A stretch of DNA of 31,307 bases from Ruminococcus sp. UBA4321 (GTDB taxonomy: Bacteria; Bacillota; Clostridia; Oscillospirales; Ruminococcaceae), in assembly GCA_002393815.1 (NCBI GenBank), contig DGUB01000125.1, positions 1-31,307 of the forward strand. Reading direction: 5' to 3'. The notes beneath the pieces are model-generated. The model did not search any database, had not been told where the DNA came from, and saw nothing but the letters and a program-made list of their open reading frames with translations. Shown one piece after another: positions 23,562 to 31,307 of this stretch; position 1 is the first letter of the stretch; every line of letters starts with the position of its first letter. The translations under genes and the position numbers were made by a program.

Positions 23562-25643
23562 ATGCACAGAATGCAGTATCTGCCAACAGCAATCATCAAG
23601 GGCTTTCATGTCCGTCCAGGCGTGTATCTGCTCAACGGTGCCACACCGCTGGGCGATACCATCAATTTTACTATCCGTTCTGCCAATGCCACCGCCTGTT
23701 CTGTGGTGCTGTTCCACAGAAAAGAAAAAGAACCGTTTGCCGTCATTCCCATTCCGGATAATTATCGTATCGGTGATACCTGGTCAATCATGATTTTCGG
23801 GCTGAATGTCTATGAAATCGAATACTGTTACCGCCTTGACGGCGAATATAATCCCGAAAAAGGTTTGATTTTCGACAAGCACCGGAATGTTCTCGACCCG
23901 TATGCCAGAGCCGTTACCGGGCAGAGCGTCTGGGGCGAAAAAGTCGGCGATTACGGCTGTTATCACGGGCGCGTCTATTCCGGGCAGTTCGACTGGGGCG
24001 ACTATCCGGAGCAGAAAACACCTCTCTCGGATTTGATTATCTATGAACTGCATGTCAGAGGCTTCACAAAAGACAAATCTTCCGGTGTAAAACATCCCGG
24101 AACATTTGACGGCATTATGGAAAAAATTCCGTACCTGAAAAAACTCGGCGTGAATGCCGTGGAGCTGATGCCTGTCTTTGAATTCGACGAAATGGACGGT
24201 GTCAGGGAATATGAGGGCGAAAAACTGCTGAATTACTGGGGATATAATACAACCTGCTTTTTCGCGCCGAATACCAGTTATTCTTCCAGAGCTGAATTCA
24301 ATCACGAAGGCGAAGAACTCAAGCTGTTAATCAAGAAACTCAACGAAAACGGAATGCAGGTCTTTCTGGATGTGGTATTCAATCACACTTCCGAAGGGGA
24401 TGAGCATGGTCCTGCTTTTTCGTTCAAGGGACTGGATAACAGTGTATATTACATGCTGACTCCGGACGGGAAATATTATAATTTCAGCGGCTGCGGCAAT
24501 ACGTTCAACTGTAATCATCCGGTTGTACAGCAGTTTATTCTGGACTGTCTGCGGCACTGGGTCATTGAATACCGTGTAGACGGCTTCCGTTTTGACCTTG
24601 CCTCGATTCTCGGCAGAAGTGAGGACGGCAGTCCGATGGCGAATCCGCCGCTGCTGAAAAATCTCGCATTCGACCCGATTCTGAGCAAAGTCAAACTCAT
24701 TGCCGAAGCCTGGGATGCAGGCGGTCTGTATCAGGTCGGCAGTTTTCCGTCATGGAAAAGATGGGCGGAATGGAACGGCAAATATCGCGATGATTTACGG
24801 GCATTCCTCAAAGGCGACAACGGCAGGGCATGGAGTGCCGCTCAGAGAATTATGGGTTCACGCGATATCTATCCGCCGGAACTGCGCGGCAGTGATGCTT
24901 CTGTCAATTTCATCACCTGTCACGACGGTTTCACTCTCTATGATTTATATTCCTATAACCGCAAGCATAACGAGAAAAATGGCTGGAACAATACCGATGG
25001 TGACAATGCCTGTGACAGCTGGAACTGCGGTGAAGAAGGAGATACCAAAAATCCGGAAATTCTCGGTCTGCGTATCCGCATGATTAAGAATGCCTTTGCC
25101 GTTCTGCTGTGCAGCAGGGGCGCGGCAATGTTCCCGGCAGGGGATGAATTCTGCAATACACAGTTCGGCAATAACAATGCCTACTGTCAGGATAATATCA
25201 CCAGCTGGCTGGACTGGTCAAGAAAAAAACAATTCCATGAAGTCTTTGACTTCGCCCGTGATATGATTGCCTTCCGGAAAGCACACAGAATTCTCCGGGA
25301 AGATACAGAACCCTGTTCCCATGGCTTCCCCTGTATGAGTATTCATAATTCTCTGCCGTGGAATCAGGAATTCCGGACAGATACGCATGTTATCGGCATT
25401 CTGTTCGCCGGGAAGGATAACGACGGCAAAGATGATATGATATTTCTTGGCATCAACGCCCACTGGGAAACTCAGACAATGCAGCTGCCCTCTCTGTTTG
25501 AGGGAATGGACTGGAATGTAAAATTCTATACCAATGTGCCGCATGTCCGGCATCAGGATTATAATGCCCTGATGCATCGCGAGGGAAATACATTCTGGCT
25601 TGCACCGCGTTCAGTCTTTGTGGCGGTCAGCCGCCGGAAGTGA
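23562..25643 (+). CDS. Glycogen debranching enzyme, GlgX/isoamylase type (GH13)
   Basis: This 693-residue protein has an N-terminal CBM48-like beta domain (about 10-110), a GH13 barrel (about 150-560) and a C-terminal beta domain. The barrel motifs are intact: DVVFNHT, VDGFRFDLAS with nucleophile Asp345, LIAEAWD with acid/base Glu382, and CHDGFTLYDL with Asp455. The sequence around YNRKHNEKNGWNNTDG is typical of GlgX/TreX debranching enzymes, which hydrolyse alpha-1,6 branches of glycogen or starch limit dextrins. No signal peptide is seen, so it acts inside the cell on storage glycogen or imported maltodextrin. It forms a single-gene unit with its own promoter (AAAGGGG ribosome site) and a hairpin after it. 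Confidence 0.92.
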   Translation: MHRMQYLPTAIIKGFHVRPGVYLLNGATPLGDTINFTIRSANATACSVVLFHRKEKEPFAVIPIPDNYRIGDTWSIMIFGLNVYEIEYCYRLDGEYNPEKGLIFDKHRNVLDPYARAVTGQSVWGEKVGDYGCYHGRVYSGQFDWGDYPEQKTPLSDLIIYELHVRGFTKDKSSGVKHPGTFDGIMEKIPYLKKLGVNAVELMPVFEFDEMDGVREYEGEKLLNYWGYNTTCFFAPNTSYSSRAEFNHEGEELKLLIKKLNENGMQVFLDVVFNHTSEGDEHGPAFSFKGLDNSVYYMLTPDGKYYNFSGCGNTFNCNHPVVQQFILDCLRHWVIEYRVDGFRFDLASILGRSEDGSPMANPPLLKNLAFDPILSKVKLIAEAWDAGGLYQVGSFPSWKRWAEWNGKYRDDLRAFLKGDNGRAWSAAQRIMGSRDIYPPELRGSDASVNFITCHDGFTLYDLYSYNRKHNEKNGWNNTDGDNACDSWNCGEEGDTKNPEILGLRIRMIKNAFAVLLCSRGAAMFPAGDEFCNTQFGNNNAYCQDNITSWLDWSRKKQFHEVFDFARDMIAFRKAHRILREDTEPCSHGFPCMSIHNSLPWNQEFRTDTHVIGILFAGKDNDGKDDMIFLGINAHWETQTMQLPSLFEGMDWNVKFYTNVPHVRHQDYNALMHREGNTFWLAPRSVFVAVSRRK

Positions 25644-25661
25644 ACAGCATACAGAAAATTA

Positions 25662-25700
25662 ACCCCGAAGTAACTGAAAAATTGCTTCGGGGTATTATAT
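25662..25700. terminator. Probable bidirectional terminator between converging genes
   Basis: ACCCCGAAG (25662-25670) pairs with CTTCGGGGT (25685-25693), extendable by three inner pairs, between the debranching enzyme gene and a converging minus-strand gene. The flanks are AT-rich on both sides (ATTATATTT on plus, TTAATTTT on minus) rather than a pure T run. Confidence 0.75.
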
Positions 25701-25732
25701 TTGTATTCAGTTGCTGAGATAAATCAGAATAT

Positions 25733-26170
25733 TTATGAGAATAATCCGCTGTTGCCCCATTTATTGCACATATCTGCAAATGTATCAATATTGGAATTCT
25801 GCATTGTAAGATTTGCGCCGAGTACATTTCTGGATATATTTAATTTCAGCACTTCACTTTTTCGGTCATCATTCTTGAATTTTGCTTTTATTGAATAATT
25901 TCCGAAAATTGTTTTTGCGACTTTACAATATTGAAAACGGAGTAATGGATATTCTATCAAATCAACTGTGCCGTCAACATAAACTGACATTGTAAGCGGA
26001 ACAACTAAAAGTGTACGATACTTAGAAATTGCTGCAAATGCAGGAAGATAGTTTCTTCCGGTTGACAGAAAACTGTCAATAACAGAAAGTGTACAGAATA
26101 CCGGACACTCATATTCAATTTTGAATCCGGAAAGACATTGTTCCATCAGGCTATCAGTGATTTTAAGCAT
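25733..26170 (-). CDS. Hypothetical protein downstream of glyQS
   Basis: I do not recognise this 145-residue protein. It has no signal peptide or clear membrane segment; the middle (LLVVPLTMSVYVDGTVDLIEY to SIKAKF) looks beta-rich, and the C-terminal part (FADMCNKWGN) is helical. It may be a small PH-like or lipocalin-like fold, but this is only an impression. The ribosome site GAGGAGAG lies about 6 bases before the ATG, which supports translation. It begins 39 bases after the glyQS stop on the same strand and is probably read from the same transcript. Base composition is clearly more AT-rich than in the neighbouring housekeeping genes, which can mean recent acquisition or weak constraint. 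Confidence 0.7.
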   Translation of the reverse strand: MLKITDSLMEQCLSGFKIEYECPVFCTLSVIDSFLSTGRNYLPAFAAISKYRTLLVVPLTMSVYVDGTVDLIEYPLLRFQYCKVAKTIFGNYSIKAKFKNDDRKSEVLKLNISRNVLGANLTMQNSNIDTFADMCNKWGNSGLFS

Positions 26171-26209
26171 TTTTCTCTCCTCGGCTTAATACTTCAATAT
26201 CAGTGTTGA

Positions 26210-27598
26210 TTAATAAGCGAGCTTTTCTTCCAGATATTTTTCCAGTTCCGTGATAGGCAGACGAACCTGTTCCATCGTGTCGCGGTCACGGACGGTGACG
26301 CACTGGTCTTTTTCCTTCGTGTCGAAATCGTAAGTAATGCAGAACGGTGTGCCGATTTCGTCCTGACGGCGGTATCTTCTGCCGATTGCGCCGACATCAT
26401 CAAAGTCAACTAAGAATTTCTTGGAAAGACTTGTGAAGATTTCTCTTGCTTCGTCAGAGAGCTTCTTCGACAGCGGCAGAACGGCTGCCTTGAACGGCGC
26501 AAGTGCCGGATGCAGATGCATCACTGTGCGGACATCATTCTTTTCCGCGTCGAGAACTTCTTCGTCATAGGCTTCCGTCAGAATGCTCAGGAACAGACGT
26601 TCCACGCCGAGAGAAGGCTCGATAACATACGGAATATATTTGGAATTGTCTTCCGGGTCGAAATATTCCATAGACTTGCCGGAATGATTCTGATGCTGTG
26701 TCAGGTCATAATCGGTTCTGTCAGCTACGCCCCAGAGTTCGCCCCAGCCGAACGGGAACAGATATTCAAAGTCTGTTGTCGCTTTGGAGTAGAAGCATAA
26801 TTCTTCCTGTTCATGGTCGCGCAGACGGAGGTTTTCTTCTTTAATGCCTAAGCCGAGCAGGAAGTCTCTGCAATAGCCTCTCCAATACTGGAACCATTCG
26901 AGGTCAGTACCCGGCTTGCAGAAGAATTCCAGTTCCATCTGTTCAAATTCACGAACGCGGAAGATGAAGTTTCCGGGGGTGATTTCGTTTCTGAAAGATT
27001 TACCAATCTGTGCTACGCCGAACGGTACTTTCTTTCTGGTCGTTCTCTGAATGTTCTGGAAGTTCACGAAAATACCCTGTGCGGTTTCCGGACGGAGATA
27101 AAGTTCGGATTTGGAATCTTCGGTTACGCCCTGAAATGTCTTGAACATCAGGTTAAACTGACGAATGTCTGTAAAATCATGCTTGCCGCATTTCGGGCAG
27201 GGAATCTGCTTTTCTCTGATATAATCCATCAGCTGTTCATTGCTCCAGCCGGCAGGATTTGTGCCGTCAAAATCTTCGATAAGATTATCGGCACGGTGAC
27301 GGGTTTTACAAGCCTTGCAGTCCATGAGCGGGTCAGAGAATCCGCCCAGATGTCCGGAGGCTACCCATGTTTCCGGATTCATCAGGATAGCACTGTCAAG
27401 TCCTACGTTATAGGGGCATTCCTGAATGAATTTCTTTCTCCATGCGTTCTTGATATTATTTTTGAGTTCCACACCGAGAGGACCGTAATCCCAAGTATTG
27501 GCAAGACCGCCGTAAATTTCAGAACCGGCATAGACAAAGCCTCTGCCTTTACAGAGATTGACAATCTTATCCATGTTTTTCTCGCTGTTCTTCAGCAT
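26210..27598 (-). CDS. glyQS: Glycyl-tRNA synthetase, dimeric (alpha2) type
   Basis: This 462-residue class II synthetase charges tRNA-Gly. It is the single-chain alpha2 type, not the alpha2-beta2 type with separate glyQ and glyS. Visible are [21 protein letters not shown] (start of the catalytic domain, shown in part), a zinc-like pair CKAC and CPKCGK, motif 2 [11 protein letters not shown] with [14 protein letters not shown], motif 3 [14 protein letters not shown], and the anticodon-binding domain from about 355 ([13 protein letters not shown]). The first ATG is preferred, with AGAAGTGA upstream. The leader is only about 50 bases with no T-box, unusual for a Firmicute glyQS but possible. 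The unknown gene at 25733 follows it. Confidence 0.97.
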   Translation of the reverse strand: MLKNSEKNMDKIVNLCKGRGFVYAGSEIYGGLANTWDYGPLGVELKNNIKNAWRKKFIQECPYNVGLDSAILMNPETWVASGHLGGFSDPLMDCKACKTRHRADNLIEDFDGTNPAGWSNEQLMDYIREKQIPCPKCGKHDFTDIRQFNLMFKTFQGVTEDSKSELYLRPETAQGIFVNFQNIQRTTRKKVPFGVAQIGKSFRNEITPGNFIFRVREFEQMELEFFCKPGTDLEWFQYWRGYCRDFLLGLGIKEENLRLRDHEQEELCFYSKATTDFEYLFPFGWGELWGVADRTDYDLTQHQNHSGKSMEYFDPEDNSKYIPYVIEPSLGVERLFLSILTEAYDEEVLDAEKNDVRTVMHLHPALAPFKAAVLPLSKKLSDEAREIFTSLSKKFLVDFDDVGAIGRRYRRQDEIGTPFCITYDFDTKEKDQCVTVRDRDTMEQVRLPITELEKYLEEKLAY

Positions 27599-27656
27599 TT
27601 TTGAATCACTTCTTTCTTAGATTTCCCGGCACCGGCATGTGACGGGATATGTTATT

Positions 27657-27685
27657 ATTATACTATATCGGGAATCAATTGTCAA
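27657..27685 (-). promoter_or_regulatory. Sigma-A promoter of glyQS
   Basis: On the minus strand, TTGACA (27685-27680) and TATAAT (27662-27657) are both perfect with a 17-base spacer. The -35 box lies only 4 bases after the stop of the preceding minus-strand gene. Confidence 0.9.
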
Positions 27686-27688
27686 GTC

Positions 27689-28651
27689 TTAATCTCTGCC
27701 GTAAAATCTGTCCTCCATAATTTTGAATTCGTCTGCCGGAATGTACAGAACAGCATAATCGACCGGATTTCCGTGACCTTCCCAACAGCTGAACAGTCCG
27801 CTGTAATCGTGCGGAAAATAAATCGTCGCTTCATCAGTCAGTTCAAAATTTTCTCTGCGTTCCATGATAAACATACCGTCCGAGCCGTTCCATGTCGATT
27901 CGATAAAATCCTGTAATTCTTCCGGCATATATTTTTTATCTCTTTTGTATTCCTGCGGATTCAGCAAATCAGAATATTCATGACGGCTTGTCTGTTTTTG
28001 TTCAGATTTGAAATAGTGTGCATCTATCGTATAAGGGCAGGTCAATTCCGGGTCAGTGGGTTCGGGAATGCCGATATTGAAATAATGCAGAGTTTCCGGA
28101 ACAGCCTGAAAAATCAGAGGTGCATCAGAATCCGGCGTGTAAGCATAAATCTGATTTCCGACAGGAAACATCACAAAATCTGTATTCTGATTCTGATAAA
28201 TCTGAATCTGTGCTTTATCAATAAAATTCGACGGAATGATTTCATGAGTACGCCTTGCAAGAGCCTCTTTCGGAGTAAGTTCCTGACAGGCGGATATTTC
28301 ATTGACAGTCACGCTTGTTCCTTCACAGCCGATAACCGCACAGCCAGAAAATGTAACTTCGGCGAAGTCTCCGGCTTGTATTCCGGAATTTCCGAGCTGT
28401 TTCACAGCATTTTCAGCTAAAGAATAGGTGTAAGGTCTGCCGGCAAATGTATCATCTGTCAGAACGAGAAGAAACGGACTGCCCTGCCCGGAACACAGGG
28501 CAACTGTTGCCGTCATATTCTCAAACGTATTTTCAGAAACATAGGGAGTACCTGGAAAAGATTTTCTCCGGGCATAGGCATTCACGCCGATGACTGCCGA
28601 AACTGCTAAGATTCCGCATATCACTGGAATGATGATTTTTCTTTTTTTCAT
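27689..28651 (-). CDS. Membrane-anchored extracytoplasmic protein, paralogue of the 28983-30080 product
   Basis: This 320-residue protein has an N-terminal signal anchor (KKRKIIIPVICGILAVSAVIG, about residues 2-22) and an extracytoplasmic domain of unknown fold. It shares clear blocks with the protein at 28983-30080: AGDFAEVTFSG against AGDFAEMTYQA, KEALARR against KEALSRR, IYQNQNTDFVMFPV against IYQNAFSDFVMIPA, and PDSDAPLIF against PDSDKPVIF. The two probably arose by duplication, with the small HDACG gene between them. No catalytic motif is obvious. The ribosome site AAGGGGAAA can pair with an upstream AGAATTTCCCC, so translation may be limited by a hairpin. Confidence 0.82.
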   Translation of the reverse strand: MKKRKIIIPVICGILAVSAVIGVNAYARRKSFPGTPYVSENTFENMTATVALCSGQGSPFLLVLTDDTFAGRPYTYSLAENAVKQLGNSGIQAGDFAEVTFSGCAVIGCEGTSVTVNEISACQELTPKEALARRTHEIIPSNFIDKAQIQIYQNQNTDFVMFPVGNQIYAYTPDSDAPLIFQAVPETLHYFNIGIPEPTDPELTCPYTIDAHYFKSEQKQTSRHEYSDLLNPQEYKRDKKYMPEELQDFIESTWNGSDGMFIMERRENFELTDEATIYFPHDYSGLFSCWEGHGNPVDYAVLYIPADEFKIMEDRFYGRD

Positions 28652-28652
28652 G

Positions 28653-28721
28653 AGAATTTCCCCTTTCAGATTGCTGTTACTGATAATACGCTTTCAGAAC
28701 CGGATTTTATGGGGAAATTCT
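28653..28721 (-). promoter_or_regulatory. Hairpin that covers the ribosome site of the 28651-27689 gene
   Basis: Perfect 11-base inverted repeats at 28653-28663 and 28711-28721 enclose 47 bases. On the minus-strand transcript the downstream arm contains the GGGGAAA ribosome site and ends 1-2 bases before the ATG. Formation would hide the ribosome site. Confidence 0.55.
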
Positions 28722-28748
28722 GCACAAGAAATACTGTCAGTTTTTGTA

Positions 28749-28964
28749 TTATTTCACAATAAACCGCGTTCCGGACTGGGAAAACTGCGCTGTTCCGCCG
28801 AGATTTTTCAGATATCCGGAAATATAGTTCTGAATTTCTTCGCTGACAGGCTCGTCAAACGAGAAAGACTGACTTCCGCAGGCATCATGCAGATGCAGAA
28901 CAATCCCGAATGTTTCAGAAAGCTGATTCTTTAAACTAATAATTTCATCAAGATTTAAAATCAT
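28749..28964 (-). CDS. Small HDACG-motif protein (RDAC-like family)
   Basis: The ATG at 28964 (71 residues) has AAGGTGA 6 bases upstream and is preferred over a TTG two codons earlier. The sequence MILNLDEIISLKNQLSETF, then LHLHDACGSQSFSF near the middle, resembles a family of roughly 70-residue proteins from gut Ruminococcaceae that I know as RDAC family proteins, after the DACG motif. The function is unknown. It has no membrane segment; Cys in the HDACG motif and the neighbouring His could bind a metal or be redox-active, which is inference. It sits between two paralogous anchored proteins on the same transcript, 18 bases after the first. Confidence 0.8.
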   Translation of the reverse strand: MILNLDEIISLKNQLSETFGIVLHLHDACGSQSFSFDEPVSEEIQNYISGYLKNLGGTAQFSQSGTRFIVK

Positions 28965-28982
28965 AAACAATCACCTTAAAGA

Positions 28983-30080
28983 TTATGATTCAGCGATTCC
29001 GGAGCAGATATTCTCAAAGAATCCGGATTCCAGATAAATCAGCACATAGCCGGAAGCTTCACCGTTTCCGGGCATCAGGCAGAGCCGGTTGTTATCATCA
29101 AAAGTCAGTTCGGAAGAAGTATCATAATCACCGCCGAATATTAACACATCATCCTGATGATTCCAGGTTTCGACAAGTTCCTGCTGAACGGATACAGGAA
29201 GTTCTGCAAAGACTTCCGGATTTTCAAGCTCCAAAGCCATGAAATGAGAAGTTATACTTTCCGGCGCATCTTCCGGAAGGAAAAATTTCTGCATGGAATA
29301 CAGATGTTTGGTTTCGCTGCCGTTGAACTCGAATGAAAACGGATAGGGCGAATCATAGCCGACAAAGAAGAAATCCGGATGTTCCGAAACAGTCCCCTGA
29401 TAAAGAGATTCCAGCATTTCCGCATCAGAAATATTGTCATTGCAGAGCATCCATACATGGAGCAGTTTTGTTTCGCCGTGAATGTTCAGTTCTTTTGTGA
29501 TTTCGCGATAATCATCGAAGATAACAGGCTTATCGGAATCCGGCTGAAACAGATAAAATTTATCATCTGCCGGAATCATCACAAAATCAGAAAAAGCATT
29601 CTGATATATCCGCACCGAAAAGCTGTCTGCTTCCCGGACAGTATGCCAGATATTTCCGGTTATCTGCAAATTTCGCCTGGAAAGGGCTTCTTTCGCGTAA
29701 ATTTGGGTAAAATCGCCGAGCTGTTTAATGCTCTGATGATATCCGTCCTCACCAGCAACGGAATATTCCGCTTGATAGGTCATTTCAGCGAAATCTCCTG
29801 CCCGGATATCATATTCTTCCAGAGGCTGTGCCGAATAGATATCCAGCCAGTTGGTATCATGCTGATAGGATAAGTTCAGTAAATATTTGCTGTCGCCTTC
29901 GCGCTGAAAGCATAAAACCACATCTGTCCTGATATCTCCGGTAATTTTTGTGGCATAATCGGCAGTACTCAAAGACGGCATACTGCCCGAAACTGCTCTG
30001 TAAACCAGAATCGCCAGACAAGCTGTCAGCAGAATCATGCCGATAAAAATAAAAAGCGTTTTCCGCTTGGTTTTCTTCAT
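28983..30080 (-). CDS. Membrane-anchored extracytoplasmic protein, unknown function
   Basis: This 365-residue protein has an N-terminal anchor (TLFIFIGMILLTACLAILVY, about residues 8-27). The LLTAC segment resembles a lipobox, so it could instead be a lipoprotein with Cys20, although the position deep inside the hydrophobic stretch makes an anchor more likely. The outer domain shares several blocks with the product of 27689-28651 and has an additional middle region (WMLCNDNISDAEMLESLYQG). I recognise no enzyme family. It is the first gene of a minus-strand unit with a consensus promoter, followed by the HDACG protein and the paralogue. Confidence 0.8.
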   Translation of the reverse strand: MKKTKRKTLFIFIGMILLTACLAILVYRAVSGSMPSLSTADYATKITGDIRTDVVLCFQREGDSKYLLNLSYQHDTNWLDIYSAQPLEEYDIRAGDFAEMTYQAEYSVAGEDGYHQSIKQLGDFTQIYAKEALSRRNLQITGNIWHTVREADSFSVRIYQNAFSDFVMIPADDKFYLFQPDSDKPVIFDDYREITKELNIHGETKLLHVWMLCNDNISDAEMLESLYQGTVSEHPDFFFVGYDSPYPFSFEFNGSETKHLYSMQKFFLPEDAPESITSHFMALELENPEVFAELPVSVQQELVETWNHQDDVLIFGGDYDTSSELTFDDNNRLCLMPGNGEASGYVLIYLESGFFENICSGIAES

Positions 30081-30118
30081 AGAACCTTCACTCCGTTCAG
30101 GAAAATCTTATTAGTTTT

Positions 30119-30147
30119 ATTATAGCAGAGCAGTAAAATCCTGTCAA
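30119..30147 (-). promoter_or_regulatory. Sigma-A promoter of the minus-strand three-gene unit
   Basis: On the minus strand TTGACA (30147-30142) and TATAAT (30124-30119) are perfect consensus with a 17-base spacer, about 40 bases before the start codon at 30080. It diverges from the valS promoter. Confidence 0.9.
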
Positions 30148-30200
30148 GAATTTATTTGATTTTTCTTGCTTTTATGCTGTGAGAAGCAGTTGTTTGATGC

Positions 30201-30229
30201 TTGACTTTTCCTCACGTTTATGCTATGAT
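30201..30229 (+). promoter_or_regulatory. Sigma-A promoter of the structured RNA / valS unit
   Basis: TTGACT at 30201-30206 and TATGAT at 30224-30229, spacer 17 bases, with a TGC extended -10 element. Transcription should start near 30236, just before the closing helix of the structured RNA. Confidence 0.85.
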
Positions 30230-30236
30230 ATAAATA

Positions 30237-30430
30237 CGGTCATGCAAGCGTACATTGACTTTTTAAGACAGGAAGTGGTATGTTGCACCTCCGGAACAGG
30301 GTGGATAAAGATAAAGAACCGGTCATGAGTCACAATATGTATACTCATGTGGATTGAAATGAGGATAGAATTTATCAAGAATGAATGAATAAAAAATGTT
30401 TTAAAGTTACAATCCGTACGCTTGTGTGAG
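30237..30430 (+). ncRNA. Structured RNA of about 190 nt in front of valS (raiA-like or unassigned)
   Basis: The stretch has no coding frame of note but a strong fold. A 14-bp long-range helix (30240-30253 with 30416-30429, two G-T pairs) closes the element. It continues inward with ATTG/CAAT (30254-30257 with 30410-30413) after a 2-base bulge and ACTTT/AAAGT (30258-30262 with 30403-30407). Inside are a 7-bp hairpin CATGAGT/ACTCATG (30324-30330 with 30343-30349), an alternative CTCAT/ATGAG (30344-30348 with 30359-30363), a CACCT/AGGGTG hairpin (30286-30290 with 30298-30303), and GATA/TATC near 30364-30375. CGGTCATG occurs twice (30237 and 30320). There is no T-box motif and no terminator before valS. 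The purine-rich unpaired segments and size recall the raiA motif of Firmicutes, but I cannot confirm this. Confidence 0.65.
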
Positions 30431-30457
30431 ATGAAATATAAAAGGAGAAACTATACT

Positions 30458-31307
30458 ATGAGAGAACTATCGAAAACTTATGCCCCCGAGGAATTTGAAG
30501 ACAGAATCTATCAAAACTGGGTAAAAAACGGCTGCTTCCATGCCGAAATCGACAGAGAAAAAAAGCCCTATACGATTGTCATTCCGCCCCCGAATATTAC
30601 AGGTCAGCTCCATATGGGACACGCCCTTGACGAAACTTTACAGGATATTCTGATTCGCTGGAAAAGAATGTCCGGCTACTGCACGTTATGGCTTCCCGGC
30701 ACTGACCATGCCGCCATTGCAACCGAAGCGAAAATCGTCGCTGCCATGCGCGAAGAAGGTATTACCAAAGAAGAAATCGGCAGAGAAAAGTTTATGGAAC
30801 GCGCATGGGCTTGGAAAGAAAAATTCGGCGGACGCATCGTTGAACAACTTAAGAAACTCGGTTCTTCCTGCGACTGGGACAGAGAACGCTTCACAATGGA
30901 CGAAGGCTGTTCCAGAGCCGTAAAAGAAGTATTTGTCAAGTATTACGAAAAAGGTCTTATCTACAGAGGCGAGAGAATTATCAACTGGTGTCCGAAATGC
31001 CTGACTTCTCTGTCTGATGCAGAAGTCAACTACGAAGACCAGGCTGGACATTTCTGGCATTTGAGATATAAATTCAAGGATTCTGATGAATATCTGGAAT
31101 TAGCTACTACCAGACCGGAAACTCTGCTCGGCGATACGGCTGTCGCAGTCAACCCGAATGATGAAAGATACAAGCACTTAGTCGGCAAAATGCTGATTCT
31201 GCCGCTTGTTCACAGAGAAATCCCGGTTATCGCGGATGATTATGTAGAAACAGATTTCGGTACTGGTGTCGTTAAAATCACTCCGGCGCATGACCCGAAC
31301 GACTTTG
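30458..31307 (+). CDS. valS: Valyl-tRNA synthetase, N-terminal part (3' end outside window)
   Basis: The ATG at 30458 is preceded by AAAGGAG (30442-30448). The 283 residues present start [21 protein letters not shown] and carry the class I HIGH motif as HMGH in [19 protein letters not shown], the [14 protein letters not shown] segment specific for ValRS, a Cys pair [15 protein letters not shown], and the first part of the editing domain ([18 protein letters not shown] and [16 protein letters not shown]). The KMSKS motif lies beyond the window. The enzyme charges tRNA-Val. It is transcribed behind a long structured leader that is not a T-box, so regulation by uncharged tRNA through the usual mechanism is unlikely. 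Confidence 0.96.
   Translation, partial: MRELSKTYAPEEFEDRIYQNWVKNGCFHAEIDREKKPYTIVIPPPNITGQLHMGHALDETLQDILIRWKRMSGYCTLWLPGTDHAAIATEAKIVAAMREEGITKEEIGREKFMERAWAWKEKFGGRIVEQLKKLGSSCDWDRERFTMDEGCSRAVKEVFVKYYEKGLIYRGERIINWCPKCLTSLSDAEVNYEDQAGHFWHLRYKFKDSDEYLELATTRPETLLGDTAVAVNPNDERYKHLVGKMLILPLVHREIPVIADDYVETDFGTGVVKITPAHDPNDF

Noticed and set aside
30236..30457. T-box riboswitch for valS
   Set aside because: The leader is long enough, but no TGGNACCGCG-like T-box sequence, no terminator/antiterminator pair and no clear specifier loop could be found.

Overview
The window looks like a chromosomal segment of an anaerobic, low-to-mid GC Firmicute, most probably a Ruminococcus-like member of the Oscillospiraceae (Clostridia). 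This is an inference. It rests on the gene order rnc / radical SAM / smc / ftsY and rdgB / yhbY / nadD / yqeK / LCP / rsfS / leuS, strong AGGAGG-type ribosome sites, sigma-A promoters that almost all have 17-bp spacers, a dimeric-type glycyl-tRNA synthetase, an ANTAR-regulated nitrogen locus, and a small protein with an HDACG motif. No phage, IS element, CRISPR array, tRNA or rRNA was seen.

Layout. (1) 1-12708, plus strand: one long, tightly packed housekeeping run with frequent gene overlaps (end of RNase III, radical SAM enzyme, SMC, FtsY, RdgB, YhbY, NadD, YqeK, LCP protein, RsfS, small membrane protein, LeuRS). (2) 12737-17051: short transcription units: rpsU with its own promoter and terminator, then yqeG-aroQ-M24 peptidase, efp with a zinc-ribbon protein, and a flavin-reductase-like protein. 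(3) 17079-21139: a nitrogen locus. It has a glutamine-synthetase-like protein that has lost several catalytic and metal residues, an ANTAR RNA-binding protein with a degenerate receiver, and an ammonium transporter fused to a PII domain. The transporter leader carries a textbook ANTAR target: two hexaloop hairpins with A at loop position 1 and G at position 4, overlapping an intrinsic terminator. (4) 21147-23455: a DivIVA-like coiled-coil protein and a multi-pass membrane protein that end in the same 17-residue tail, followed by a small anchored protein. (5) 23489-25693: a glycogen debranching enzyme of the GlgX type. (6) 25733-30147, minus strand: a three-gene unit (two paralogous membrane-anchored proteins around a 71-residue HDACG protein), then glyQS and a small unknown gene. 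(7) 30201-31307, plus strand: promoter, a roughly 190-nt highly structured RNA, and the start of valS, cut by the window edge.

The most interesting parts are the nitrogen locus, where a probable pseudo-glutamine-synthetase, an RNA-binding antiterminator and its visible RNA target form what may be a complete ammonium-sensing circuit; the structured RNA in front of valS, closed by a 14-bp long-range helix and not a T-box; and the conserved C-terminal tail shared by two otherwise unrelated neighbouring proteins.
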